Source of the DNA: Massilia sp. Leaf139
GTDB lineage: Bacteria > Pseudomonadota > Gammaproteobacteria > Burkholderiales > Burkholderiaceae_D
Reading direction: 5' to 3'
DNA: 64,000 bases
Assembly: GCF_001424165.1 (NCBI RefSeq)
Contig: NZ_LMOJ01000001.1
Coordinates: forward strand, 27,194-91,193
This document shows, one piece after another, positions 9,030-17,079 of this stretch. Each line of letters begins with the position of its first letter. Position 1 is the first letter of the stretch. The position numbers were made by a program, and so were the translations under genes. Under the pieces are notes generated by a model. The model was not told the origin of the DNA, searched no databases, and was given only the letters and a program-made list of their open reading frames with translations.

Positions 9030-9607
9030 AGTTCCACCTCGGCGGGAGCGAGCACGCTGGCGTCGTGTTCCTTGGCCAGCTGCGGCAGGCGTACCTCGCT
9101 TGCCTTCCAGCCGCGGTGGCTCAGGGTGCCCTTGAACGGCGCCTTGCCGACCACGTTGCCGGTCAGGCGCACGCTGGCGGCATCGAAACCTTCTTCCAGC
9201 GTGACGCGGCTTCCTTCGGCTTCGCCGCGCACTGGCTGGATCGTGAAGTGATCCTTCAGCACGCGCGCGCAGCCTTCGTGCACGACGCGGGCGGCGGCGC
9301 CGATGTCGGCGTCGGCGTAAGAAGCCAGGTTTTCGTGGGCGAAGTCGATCAGGCGCGCCTCGCGTTGCAGCAGGGTCAGCAGCTGCAGGGCGGCGTCCGG
9401 GGTGGCTTCGCGCAGCAAGACAGGCGCGGGGGCGACCGGGGCCGGCGTCGGAGCAGGTGCGGGGGCAGCGGTCGGGCCGGCTACCGGGCCGACCTGGTCA
9501 TCGCGCACGCGCGCGGCGAATTCGGCGTCGCCGATGGTCTTGAAAAAGGTGCCGAAGGCGAGGGAGAGCCGGCTCCAGAAAGAGGGCAGTTGGGTCGGTG
9601 TGCTCAT
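9026..9607 (-). CDS. DUF2760 domain protein
   Basis: A 193-residue protein and the first gene of the Hsp70 operon. The N-terminal ~30 residues are followed by an Ala/Pro-rich linker (residues ~45-70), then a compact C-terminal domain with the segments LLTLLQREARLIDFAHENL and SRVTLEEGFDAASVRLTG that I recognise as DUF2760. This family habitually sits next to these non-canonical Hsp70 genes. The start at 9607 was chosen because it begins MSTPTQLPSFW and leaves a normal intergenic space; the ribosome site is weak. Function unknown; a co-chaperone or client adaptor is plausible from the strict gene coupling (inference). Confidence 0.82.
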   Translation of the reverse strand: MSTPTQLPSFWSRLSLAFGTFFKTIGDAEFAARVRDDQVGPVAGPTAAPAPAPTPAPVAPAPVLLREATPDAALQLLTLLQREARLIDFAHENLASYADADIGAAARVVHEGCARVLKDHFTIQPVRGEAEGSRVTLEEGFDAASVRLTGNVVGKAPFKGTLSHRGWKASEVRLPQLAKEHDASVLAPAEVEL

Positions 9608-9820
9608 TCTTGATGTTCTGTAGGTTGAAGGACTGGCGCGCTGTCGGACAGCGTCGGGGCCGGATCCAGGCAAACGCGAATGATACCAGTTCGACCACAG
9701 ACTATGCGCGCACGCAGCTGCCACTTCAGCCCATATGCTGCCCTGCTGGAGGATTGCAATACCTGCGTTGGAGAGGGCAGGGCTGGGTTGCCGGACACAG
9801 CCCTGGGCACACGAGCGCGC

Positions 9821-10300
9821 TCAGCCCCGTACCGCCGCCTCGATCGCCGCCACGTCGATCTTCCTCATCCCCATCATCGCCTCGAAAGCGCGCCGCGCCA
9901 CCGCCTTGTCCGGGTTGGCGATGGCGTCGGTGAGCACGCGCGGCGTGATCTGCCAGTTCAGGCCCCATTTGTCCTTGCACCAGCCGCAGGCGCTTTCCTG
10001 ACCGCCATTGTTCACGATCGCATTCCAGAGACGGTCGGTTTCAGGCTGGTCGTCGGTGGCGACCTGGAAGGAGAATGCTTCGGTCTGGGGGACGAGCGGG
10101 CCGCCGTTCAGACCGAGGCAGGGGATGCCCATCACCGTGAACTCGACGGTCAGGACATCGCCTTCCTTGCCGGACGGGAAGTCGCTGGGTGCGTGATGGA
10201 CGGCTTTGACTGCGCTGTCGGGAAACGTTTCGGCGTAAAAGCGCGCGGCCTCGAGCGCGGTGCCGTCGAACCAGAGGCAGATCGTGTTCTTGCTGACCAT
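9821..10300 (-). CDS. VOC/PhnB-like protein (3-demethylubiquinone methyltransferase-like domain)
   Basis: A 159-residue protein of the vicinal-oxygen-chelate fold, in the PhnB-like subgroup once annotated as 3-demethylubiquinone-9 3-methyltransferase (PF06983). Visible hallmarks are the N-terminal FDGTALEAARFYAETFP and the WCKDKWGLNWQITP segment. No methyltransferase motif is present, so that historic name should not be taken as a function. A strong ribosome site (GAAAGGAG) precedes the ATG. It follows the SRPBCC gene by 28 bp and is probably co-transcribed with it; such pairs are common in small-molecule stress loci. Substrate unknown. Confidence 0.88.
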   Translation of the reverse strand: MVSKNTICLWFDGTALEAARFYAETFPDSAVKAVHHAPSDFPSGKEGDVLTVEFTVMGIPCLGLNGGPLVPQTEAFSFQVATDDQPETDRLWNAIVNNGGQESACGWCKDKWGLNWQITPRVLTDAIANPDKAVARRAFEAMMGMRKIDVAAIEAAVRG

Positions 10301-10328
10301 GGTGTTTCTCCTTTCGTTAGTAGGGGAT

Positions 10329-10775
10329 TTATTCCTTGATTTCCGCTTCTGTCAGCTGCGCCAGCTGCTGCAGCGACTCCTGCCAGCCCAGATAACAAGC
10401 CTCCGCCGGAATCATCGCAGGAATGCCTTCCTGGCGGATGCGCAGTTCGACCCCGCAAAAGACTTCGCGCAGGCTCACCGTGGTGAGCATCCGGCCCGGC
10501 AGGTTCGGATCGTCGAACTCGTCCGTGTAGCAGAGACGGGTTCCCGGTTCCAACTCCAGGTATTCGCCGCCGAAGGCCTGGCTGGCGCCGGTGGTGAGGT
10601 TGGTGAAGGACATCCGGTAGCGGCCGCCGACGCGCACGTCGGCCTCGTGCACGGTGCCGAAATAGCCGTGCGGCGGCAGCCATTTGGCGAGGGCGGCGGG
10701 CGTGGTGAAGGCGCGGTAGACGCGCTCGGCATTGGATTTCAGGACGCGGTGCAGCTCGACGGTATTCGTGGACAT
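10329..10775 (-). CDS. SRPBCC/AHSA1-family protein
   Basis: A 148-residue START-like protein of the AHSA1 (Aha1 C-terminal-like) group. It starts MSTNTVELHRVLKSNAERVY, followed by the characteristic PAALAKWLPPHGYFGTV segment and a beta-rich core, ending in the C-terminal helix GWQESLQQLAQLTEAEIK. Such proteins bind hydrophobic ligands in a helix-grip cavity. The start at 10775 follows a good ribosome site (AAGGGAGA); a longer frame to 10850 has none. It is the first gene of a two-gene unit with the PhnB-like gene. Ligand unknown. Confidence 0.88.
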   Translation of the reverse strand: MSTNTVELHRVLKSNAERVYRAFTTPAALAKWLPPHGYFGTVHEADVRVGGRYRMSFTNLTTGASQAFGGEYLELEPGTRLCYTDEFDDPNLPGRMLTTVSLREVFCGVELRIRQEGIPAMIPAEACYLGWQESLQQLAQLTEAEIKE

Positions 10776-10990
10776 GATCGATCTCCCTTGTTTGAACGCA
10801 GAGGACATCCCTCTGGCGCTACGACGAACGGCGGGTTCCGTATTCGACACCGAAACCGGATTTTTTTCGCAGCCCGGCAGCCTTGCGCAGGCCGCGCCAG
10901 CTACTGCCGAGTTCGGAATTCTTTACATTTTTATTACTGTTGAGTTAACAATAACGCGTAAGTGATTGATATCTATGCCACTAGCGTAGC

Positions 10991-11006
10991 TGGTACGGGG
11001 GTTGCT
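10991..11006 (+). promoter_or_regulatory. Sigma-54 (-24/-12) promoter of the PEP-CTERM gene
   Basis: TGGTACGGGGGTTGCT matches the RpoN consensus TGGCACG-N4-TTGCW at every defined position but one (T for C at the fourth base), with correct GG-to-GC spacing. The start point would lie near 11017, giving a leader of about 43 nt to the ATG at 11060. PEP-CTERM genes in exosortase-bearing Proteobacteria are known to be associated with a sigma-54-dependent regulator (PrsR), which fits. Confidence 0.75.
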
Positions 11007-11059
11007 AGTAATGAAATGCTGTGCCTACGCTCGATCAATCACTGATGAGGAATCCGGTC

Positions 11060-11911
11060 ATGAAACTTTTGAAAAAATTGGCTTGTGCTACTGCCGTTGC
11101 AATGTCGATGGGCGCCGCCCAGGCGGCTCCGGTGCTGAACAACTGGGTATTCAATCCCAACGGCGGCGGCTTCGCCGACGGGCAGACGATCAACGAATAC
11201 CTGGACGTGAACGGCAATTCCTTCATCCAGATTACTCCAGGCAGCGGATCGAGCTTCACGTTCAGGGAACACGCCGTGTTCAACATCGATCAGGCCGACA
11301 GCAATGGCCAGGACTTCGACGACAATTACGCTGGCGGCAATATTTCCGCTACCTTCGAAGCGACCGGCACCGGTAACTTCGGCGGCGCCTTCACCTTCAC
11401 TGGCGGCACGATCCGCATGTACCAGAACGAAACCAACCAGTATTCGAGCACGGCCGGCATCTACGGCGCCAACCTGGGCAATGAAATCGCGGTCTTCACC
11501 GTGATGGCCGGCGGCGGCGGCCTGGTCGATGCGAGCGGCTCGCCGACGAACAATGGTCAAATCACCGTGTTCGCACGTGCCGCGGCGGGGGCGCTGGATG
11601 AGGGTTATTTCTTCCGTGAAAACGGAGATGACCTGTCGATGGAATCGATCATGGCTTTTGCCTTTACCAACGCTAATACCATCGGTAGCCCAACCCAGAC
11701 CCTGGTGAGCGAAGTCGCCTGCGAATACGCCGGCTTCACGGGTAACGGCTGCAACGGCCAGGCCTACGCGAATACCCCCACCTATTTCTTCGTCAGCAAT
11801 AACGGTCAGTTCAAGCTGTCCGAAGTGCCGGAGCCGGGTTCGCTGGCCCTGTTCGGCATCGCCATCCTGGGCGCCGGTGTGGTGGCACGCCGCCGTACCG
11901 CCAAAGTCTGA
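11060..11911 (+). CDS. PEP-CTERM sorting-domain protein
   Basis: A 283-residue exported protein destined for exosortase processing. It has an N-terminal signal peptide (MKLLKKLACATAVAMSMGAAQA), a Gly/Asn/Thr-rich beta-type body, and a C-terminal PEP-CTERM tail: the VPEPGSLALFGIAIL motif, a hydrophobic helix and a basic end ARRRTAKV (residues ~256-283). An exosortase (EpsH) elsewhere should cleave near the PEP motif. The start at 11060 was chosen over 11045 because GATGAGGA lies at ribosome-site distance before it. It has its own sigma-54 promoter and a strong terminator, so it is a single-gene unit. No exosortase gene lies in the window. Confidence 0.93.
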   Translation: MKLLKKLACATAVAMSMGAAQAAPVLNNWVFNPNGGGFADGQTINEYLDVNGNSFIQITPGSGSSFTFREHAVFNIDQADSNGQDFDDNYAGGNISATFEATGTGNFGGAFTFTGGTIRMYQNETNQYSSTAGIYGANLGNEIAVFTVMAGGGGLVDASGSPTNNGQITVFARAAAGALDEGYFFRENGDDLSMESIMAFAFTNANTIGSPTQTLVSEVACEYAGFTGNGCNGQAYANTPTYFFVSNNGQFKLSEVPEPGSLALFGIAILGAGVVARRRTAKV

Positions 11912-11930
11912 GCAACCGAGCTTGGCAAGA

Positions 11931-11959
11931 AAGGAGTGGGTGCGCCCACTCCTTTTTCT
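11931..11959 (+). terminator. Factor-independent terminator after the PEP-CTERM gene
   Basis: A perfect 10-bp stem (AAGGAGTGGG / CCCACTCCTT) with a TGCG loop is followed by a T-rich run, 20 bp after the stop. It also separates this gene from the convergent MBL-fold gene. Confidence 0.9.
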
Positions 11960-11972
11960 TTTCCGGCGCAGC

Positions 11973-12824
11973 TCAGAAGCGGTAGGCCTGCCCGTCGTCC
12001 GGCACCAGCACGCGCGCTGCGTCCATGCCGGTGTCGCGCACATAGTCGAGCAGCTCGCGGCGCGACTGCATCATGTGGTTGAAGGCTTCCATGTGGATGC
12101 CGATGACGGTGGCGCCGGGCGCCGCGTCGTGCGCGCGCTTCAGGTCTTCCTTGCCCATGATGATGGCGCCGTCGAAGCCTTCGATGCGCGCATAGCCCGT
12201 GTTCAGGACAATGATGTCAGGTTGCCAGGTGGCGATCGCTCTGTCCACCTCGGGCGTCCAGACCGTGTCGCCGGCGATGTACACGGTCTTGCCCTCGTCG
12301 CCTTCGTCGCCCTCGCCACGCAGCACCACGCCCACCGTCTCGCCCAGGAAGCTGCCCAGCATGGCCATGTGGGTCTCGCTGCCGTGCTGACCCGTGACCG
12401 GGTGCAGGCGCACGCCGCGAAATGCGCTGTCCGCGCCCAGCACGCGCACATCCGTGAAACCGTCGCGGCGGATGCCGGCGGCGTCGTCCTCGTTCTGCAC
12501 GAACATCGGGATGTCTTTCGGGAGCGCCGCCTTGGCGCTTGCATCCCAGTGGTCGGGATGGATGTGGGTAAGGATCACGGCGTCGGCCTGGACGATCTCC
12601 GCGACCCGCAGGGGTAGCTCGACCGTCGGATTGCGCAGGTGGCTGTTCATCGTGCCGGGAAAGCCGGGGAAGCTATCCTTTTTCGCCAGCATCGGGTCGA
12701 CCAGGAAGGTGGTGGTGCCGAAGCGGAGCTTGACGGTGGCGTTGCGGATCAGCTGGAAGCCGAGGCCGGCGGCGCCGGACGGAATGCGCGCGGCGGCCGT
12801 GTCGAGGGTGGGGACGAGGGTCAT
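11973..12824 (-). CDS. MBL-fold metallo-hydrolase
   Basis: A 283-residue protein of the metallo-beta-lactamase superfamily. The zinc motif HxHxDH is seen in THIHPDHWD (His87, His89, Asp91, His92); further ligands are likely in VTGQHGS and IAGDTVW, and the C-terminal GIHMEAFNH supplies another His. The layout resembles the UlaG/YtnP-like cytosolic hydrolases rather than beta-lactamases. No signal peptide. The start at 12824 is the ATG nearest the divergent GlxA-type regulator, 96 bp away. Such divergent regulator-enzyme pairs are often functionally linked (inference). Substrate unknown. Confidence 0.88.
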   Translation of the reverse strand: MTLVPTLDTAAARIPSGAAGLGFQLIRNATVKLRFGTTTFLVDPMLAKKDSFPGFPGTMNSHLRNPTVELPLRVAEIVQADAVILTHIHPDHWDASAKAALPKDIPMFVQNEDDAAGIRRDGFTDVRVLGADSAFRGVRLHPVTGQHGSETHMAMLGSFLGETVGVVLRGEGDEGDEGKTVYIAGDTVWTPEVDRAIATWQPDIIVLNTGYARIEGFDGAIIMGKEDLKRAHDAAPGATVIGIHMEAFNHMMQSRRELLDYVRDTGMDAARVLVPDDGQAYRF

Positions 12825-12908
12825 GGACGTGTTCCTGTTGTTGTGAAGGTGAAGCCATTGTCGGCCTCCTGGCCCGGCGGCAACAGTGGCCCGAAGGTCG
12901 ATGTTCGA

Positions 12909-12914
12909 TATAAT
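12909..12914 (+). promoter_or_regulatory. Consensus -10 element immediately before the GlxA-type regulator start
   Basis: A perfect TATAAT lies only 6 bp upstream of the ATG at 12921. If used, transcription would start at or next to the A of the start codon, giving a leaderless mRNA. No clear -35 and no Shine-Dalgarno sequence precede the ATG. Confidence 0.45.
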
Positions 12915-12920
12915 CGGGCC

Positions 12921-13904
12921 ATGACCATCGCTTCTTCTTCCCGCCCGCAACGCATCGCCGTCGTCGCCTTCGAGGGCATGACGCCTTTTCACCTGTCGGT
13001 TCCTTGCCTGGTGTTCGGTACCGATGCCGGCGCCGAGCCGGGCTTCGAGGTACTGGTCTGCGCCGCCGAAGGCCGGCCGCTACGCACGGCCGCCGGTTTC
13101 GTCATCGCCGTCGAGCGCGACCTGTCGGCCATCGACGAGGCCGACATCGTCGTCATGCCCGCCTGGCACGAAGACTGCCGGCGCGCGCCGGACGAATTGA
13201 TCGAGCGCCTGCGCCGCGCCCATGCCCGCGGCGCGCGCGTGGTGGGCTTGTGCCTGGGCGCCTTTCCGGTGGCGCAGGCCGGTCTCCTCGACGGCAAGAC
13301 CGCGACCACGCACTGGGAACTGGCCGCCGCCCTGGCGCGGCGCTATCCGAAGGTGAAGGTGAACCGGGAAGTGCTGTATGTGGACGAGGGTAATGTCCTG
13401 ACCTCGGGCGGCGTGGCTGCGGGGCTCGATTGCTGCCTGCACCTGCTGCGCGAACTGCGCGGTGCGGAAGTGGCCAACCGAGTGGCGCGGCGCCTGCTCA
13501 TCGCGCCGCACCGGCAGGGCGGCCAGGCCCAGTTCATCGAGCATCCGCTGCCCTCGAAGGCGAGCGAAGGGCGCTTCGCGGAAGTGCTGGACTGGGTGCT
13601 GCACAACCTCGCACAGCCGCACGGCATCGACGCCCTGGCCGAACGCGCGGCCATGAGCCGGCGGCATTTCACGCGCCATTTCCGCCAGGCGACCGGCACC
13701 TCGTTCAAGCAGTGGCTGCTGAGCCAGCGGCTGGCCCAGGCCCAGCGCATGCTCGAATGCACCAATGTGCCGATCGAAGTGGTGGCGGGCGAAGCCGGTT
13801 TCGGCACGGCGCTGTCATTGCGCCAGCATTTCAAGGCGAGCCTGCATACCTCGCCTTCGCATTACCGCCGCCAGTTCCGCGCCGGCCAGGCCGGCGCGGC
13901 ATGA
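12921..13904 (+). CDS. GlxA-family AraC-type transcriptional regulator
   Basis: A 327-residue regulator. The N-terminal ~190 residues form a DJ-1/PfpI-like (class I glutamine amidotransferase-like) domain with the nucleophile-elbow segment VVGLCLGAFPVAQAG, and the C-terminal ~100 residues carry the double AraC helix-turn-helix (AMSRRHFTRHFRQATG and VAGEAGFGTALSLRQHF). The amidotransferase-like domain usually serves as a ligand sensor. It is divergent from the MBL hydrolase gene, its most likely target (inference). The ATG at 12921 lacks a ribosome site and sits just after TATAAT. Confidence 0.9.
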   Translation: MTIASSSRPQRIAVVAFEGMTPFHLSVPCLVFGTDAGAEPGFEVLVCAAEGRPLRTAAGFVIAVERDLSAIDEADIVVMPAWHEDCRRAPDELIERLRRAHARGARVVGLCLGAFPVAQAGLLDGKTATTHWELAAALARRYPKVKVNREVLYVDEGNVLTSGGVAAGLDCCLHLLRELRGAEVANRVARRLLIAPHRQGGQAQFIEHPLPSKASEGRFAEVLDWVLHNLAQPHGIDALAERAAMSRRHFTRHFRQATGTSFKQWLLSQRLAQAQRMLECTNVPIEVVAGEAGFGTALSLRQHFKASLHTSPSHYRRQFRAGQAGAA

Positions 13905-13908
13905 GCGA

Positions 13909-14229
13909 TCATTTCGCCCAGTAGTCGACCACCAGCGAACGCGCCAGGCAGGCGCCCAGGGTGGAAACGAAAGCAGTATGGGCCGGATGCACGAGGTAGA
14001 CGTCGCGGTCTTCGTTGCTGCCGAAGGTCAGCGTGAAGCAGTGGGTGAAGCCGTCGTTCAGGCCTTCCGGGCTGACGTTGGTGCCCCATTCATAGGACAC
14101 GATGCCGGGAACGGCCTGGGCGAGGGCGCCGAAATCGGCGACGACGGTATCGATCTGTTCGGCGCTGGCCTCGTTCTTGAAGGAGAAGAGGACGACGTGG
14201 CGCAGGGCGGCGGACGAATTGGCGGTCAT
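13909..14229 (-). CDS. Dabb-family stress-responsive alpha/beta-barrel protein
   Basis: A 106-residue protein of the dimeric alpha/beta-barrel (Dabb, PF07876) family. The start segment LRHVVLFSFKN, the central YEWGTNVSPEGLNDGFTHCF and the C-terminal VYLVHPAHTAF are classic for the family. Members work as dimers, some as cyclases or decarboxylases and many in stress responses; no substrate can be read here. The start at 14229 (MTANSSAALRHVV) fits the family. It is convergent with the GlxA-type regulator (5-bp gap) and divergent from the RMD1-like gene. Confidence 0.85.
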   Translation of the reverse strand: MTANSSAALRHVVLFSFKNEASAEQIDTVVADFGALAQAVPGIVSYEWGTNVSPEGLNDGFTHCFTLTFGSNEDRDVYLVHPAHTAFVSTLGACLARSLVVDYWAK

Positions 14230-14393
14230 GGCGGCGTGGATGATTGAAGAGATACGCGATCTTACACGGGCTGTGACCGGGCTTGCGCCTGCTTGCTTTC
14301 GTGCCGGGGATATCGGCGCATCCGCTATGATGAGGCCAGCGCCGCTGACTCGGCAGCGATCCCGACCACCTTGCGCGAAGCACACGAGCACTC

Positions 14394-15278
14394 ATGGACA
14401 GCCACATCGACCGAAAGCAGATCCGCTGGAATCCGCGCCCGCGCAAGCGCGCGGGCCTGCACCTGAAAACCGAGAAGCTGCCCTACCAGCGGCCCGTCAT
14501 TCCCCAGCTCCAGTTCAGCGCGAGCGCCATCATGGTGGCCGAGCGCATGGACTTGCGCACCTTGTCCGGCTTCGAGATCATCGCCAAATCGCCCTACATG
14601 GTGAAGCTGGGCGAGGGCGGTATCGCGGCCTTGTTCCGCTACGGCGCGGTGGTGCTGTTCAACGCCTCGAGCAGCGAAAAGGCGCGCCTGCTGCAGACGA
14701 TCGCGGCGCATTCTTCCGGCGAGGGCGACATCGGCGCCGAGGAAACGGCCATGATCCACGTCGGCCCGGACGACGAGGAAGGCCCCGCGGGCCAGTACAT
14801 CAAGATCAAGAATGCCGATCGCCTGCGCCTGCAGCTCATCGCCGAGGTGATGGCGAAGGCCACCATGCTGTCCTTCCAGGAGCGGCGCGCCGCGCGCGAC
14901 TTCGACCGCAGCGAACCGCTGGCGCGCGACCTGGCCGAGGACGGACGCTTCTCGGCGAAACCGTCCGAACTCCTGAAGGCGGTCGGCAACATGCTGCTGG
15001 CCGAAAACCGCCTCAATGGCCGCGCCGGCGTGCTCGATCGCCCGGATCTGCTGTGGGATAACCCGGGCCTGTCTGGCCTGTACGCCAGGCTGGAAGGCGA
15101 CTACGAACTGCACGACCGCGCGTCCGCCCTCGACCGCAAGCTCACGACCTTGTCGCATACCTCGGAAACCCTGGTCGAAACCATGCGCTACCACAGCTCG
15201 CACAGGCTGGAGACGGCGATCTTCCTGCTGATTTTCGTCGAGCTCTGTCTGGGTTTATACGGCCACTTCGGCCACTAA
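14394..15278 (+). CDS. RMD1/DUF155-family membrane-anchored protein
   Basis: A 294-residue protein of the RMD1/YagE family (DUF155). Seen: a soluble domain with YMVKLGEGGIAALFRYGAVVLFN, the family's conserved stretch VLDRPDLLWDNPGLSGLYARLEGDYEL split over residues ~217-243, a coiled segment with LDRKLTTL, and one C-terminal membrane helix (LETAIFLLIFVELCLGLYG) just before the end. In fungi the homologue Rmd1/Rmd8 is a mitochondrial or vacuolar protein; bacterial function is not established. It starts a single-gene unit divergent from the Dabb gene. Confidence 0.85.
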   Translation: MDSHIDRKQIRWNPRPRKRAGLHLKTEKLPYQRPVIPQLQFSASAIMVAERMDLRTLSGFEIIAKSPYMVKLGEGGIAALFRYGAVVLFNASSSEKARLLQTIAAHSSGEGDIGAEETAMIHVGPDDEEGPAGQYIKIKNADRLRLQLIAEVMAKATMLSFQERRAARDFDRSEPLARDLAEDGRFSAKPSELLKAVGNMLLAENRLNGRAGVLDRPDLLWDNPGLSGLYARLEGDYELHDRASALDRKLTTLSHTSETLVETMRYHSSHRLETAIFLLIFVELCLGLYGHFGH

Positions 15279-15294
15279 GAGCGCCTAACGCTCT
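15278..15294. terminator. Short hairpin at a convergent junction
   Basis: AGAGCG-CCTAA-CGCTCT spans the space between the stops of the RMD1-like gene and the acyl-CoA ligase gene. The stem is only 6 bp and there is no T tract, so it is a weak candidate for a shared transcription end. Confidence 0.35.
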
Positions 15295-16978
15295 AAGGCG
15301 TCAGGCCCAAACCGAGCTCCGTCGTCACCTGCTGGCGCAGCAGGTATTTCTGGATCTTCCCCGTCACCGTCATCGGGAAGCTGGTCACGAAGCGGACATG
15401 GCGCGGGATCTTGTAGTGCGCGATCTGCCCTTTGCAAAACTCGCGGATCTCGTCCTCGCTCGCTTCCATGCCCGGACGCAGGACGATGCAGGCGCACAGC
15501 TCTTCGCCGTATTTCGCATCGGGCACGCCGACGCACTGGACGTCGAGGATCTTCGGGTGGCGGTACAAAAATTCCTCGATCTCGCGCGGATAGATGTTTT
15601 CGCCGCCGCGGATCACCATGTCCTTGGCGCGGCCGACGATGGTGGCGAAACCGGCGTCGTCGATCACGGCCAGGTCGCCGGTATGCATCCAGCGCGCCGC
15701 GTCGATGGTCTCGCGCGTCTTTTCCTCGTCGCCCCAGTAGCCGAGCATCACCGAATAGCCGCGCGTGAGCAGTTCGCCCTTCACGCCGCGCGGCACGATC
15801 CTGCCGTCGGCGTCGACGATTTTCACTTCGAGATGCGGATGGACGCGGCCGATGGTCGAGACGCGCAGGTGCACGGGGTCGTCGACCGAACTCTGGAAGC
15901 TGACCGGGGAAGTCTCCGTCATGCCGTAGGCGATCGTGATTTCGCCCAGGTGCATTTTCTCGATCACGCGGCCCATGACTTCGGCCGGGCAGGGCGAGCC
16001 GGCCATGATGCCGGTGCGTAGCGTCGACAGATCGTACTGCGCGAAGTCGGGATGGTCGAGCAGGGTGATGAACATGGTCGGCACGCCGTGCAGGCCGGTG
16101 CAGCGTTCGGCCTGCACGGTTTCCAGCACCGACTTCGGTTCGAAACTCTCGCCCGGGAAGACCATCGTGGCGCCGTGGGTGACGCAGGCGAGGTTCCCCA
16201 GCACCATGCCGAAGCAGTGATACAGCGGCACCGGGATGCAGAGCCGGTCATGGCTGGACAGCTTCATCGCTTCGCCCACGAAGAAGCCGTTGTTCAGGAT
16301 GTTGTGGTGGGTGAGCGTCGCGCCTTTCGGGGCGCCCGTGGTGCCCGAGGTGAACTGGATGTTCACCGGATCGTCGAACTGCAGGGACGCTTCGAGCTCG
16401 GCCAGCTGCGTCAGGCGCGGGTCGCCTTCCGGCACCGGCAGCACATCGAAATTGTGCATGCCCGGGCTCGTGTCCGCGCCGAGCCGGATCACGTGGCGCA
16501 GCTGCGGCAGGCGCGCCGACTGCAGCCGGCCGGGGGCGCTCGACCGCAGTTCCGGCACCACGTCATTGACGATGGCGAGGTAGTCGCTCGATTTGAAGGC
16601 GGGCGCCAGGATCAGGGCGGCGCAGCCCACTTTCTCGAGCACGTATTCGAGCTCGGAGCGGCGGTAGGCCGGATTGATGTTCACCATGATCAGGCCGGCG
16701 CGCGCGGTAGCGAACTGCACCAGCACCCACTCCGCGCAGTTCTGCGACCAGATGCCGACGCGGTCGCCCGGACGCAGTCCCAGCGCCAGCAGGCCGGCCG
16801 CCAGGCGGCTCACGCGCGTATCGAATTCGCGGTAGTTCCAGCGCACGTTCTGGTGCGGCACGACCAGCGCTTCGTTGTCGCCGTGCGTGGCGGCGATGCG
16901 CGCCAAAAACGGGCCGATCGTCTCGCCGATCAGGGGCAGCTCATGTGCGCCATGTACATAGCTCGGGCTTGCGTGCAT
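15293..16978 (-). CDS. AMP-binding acyl-CoA ligase (fatty-acyl-CoA synthetase-like)
   Basis: A 561-residue enzyme of the ANL superfamily that activates a carboxylic acid with ATP and joins it to CoA. Motifs seen: the P-loop-like [30 protein letters not shown], the hinge/A8 region [19 protein letters not shown], and the catalytic Lys in the C-terminal [10 protein letters not shown]. No signal peptide or membrane segment. Length and motifs fit medium/long-chain fatty acid:CoA ligases related to FadD3/FadK-type proteins; the chain length cannot be read. It is divergent from the GST gene and has no beta-oxidation genes beside it. Confidence 0.92.
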   Translation of the reverse strand: MHASPSYVHGAHELPLIGETIGPFLARIAATHGDNEALVVPHQNVRWNYREFDTRVSRLAAGLLALGLRPGDRVGIWSQNCAEWVLVQFATARAGLIMVNINPAYRRSELEYVLEKVGCAALILAPAFKSSDYLAIVNDVVPELRSSAPGRLQSARLPQLRHVIRLGADTSPGMHNFDVLPVPEGDPRLTQLAELEASLQFDDPVNIQFTSGTTGAPKGATLTHHNILNNGFFVGEAMKLSSHDRLCIPVPLYHCFGMVLGNLACVTHGATMVFPGESFEPKSVLETVQAERCTGLHGVPTMFITLLDHPDFAQYDLSTLRTGIMAGSPCPAEVMGRVIEKMHLGEITIAYGMTETSPVSFQSSVDDPVHLRVSTIGRVHPHLEVKIVDADGRIVPRGVKGELLTRGYSVMLGYWGDEEKTRETIDAARWMHTGDLAVIDDAGFATIVGRAKDMVIRGGENIYPREIEEFLYRHPKILDVQCVGVPDAKYGEELCACIVLRPGMEASEDEIREFCKGQIAHYKIPRHVRFVTSFPMTVTGKIQKYLLRQQVTTELGLGLTP

Positions 16979-17079
16979 GTGGTCTCCATCCGCTTGTTAT
17001 GATCAGGTGCTATTTATACTGAAATCCCGCCACCCCTGCGCGCCGTTTCGTGCGCGCCCGGCTTTGTAAGGACGCTGTC

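Noticed and set aside
9779-9804. Hairpin AGGGCTG...CAGCCCT between the DUF2760 and PhnB-like genes
   Set aside because: A 7-bp stem with a 12-nt loop and no T tract is too weak to call a terminator.
10868-10890. Second sigma-54-like match (GGCAGCCTTGC) upstream of the PEP-CTERM gene
   Set aside because: GG-to-GC distance is 9 instead of 12 positions, so it cannot be a -24/-12 promoter.
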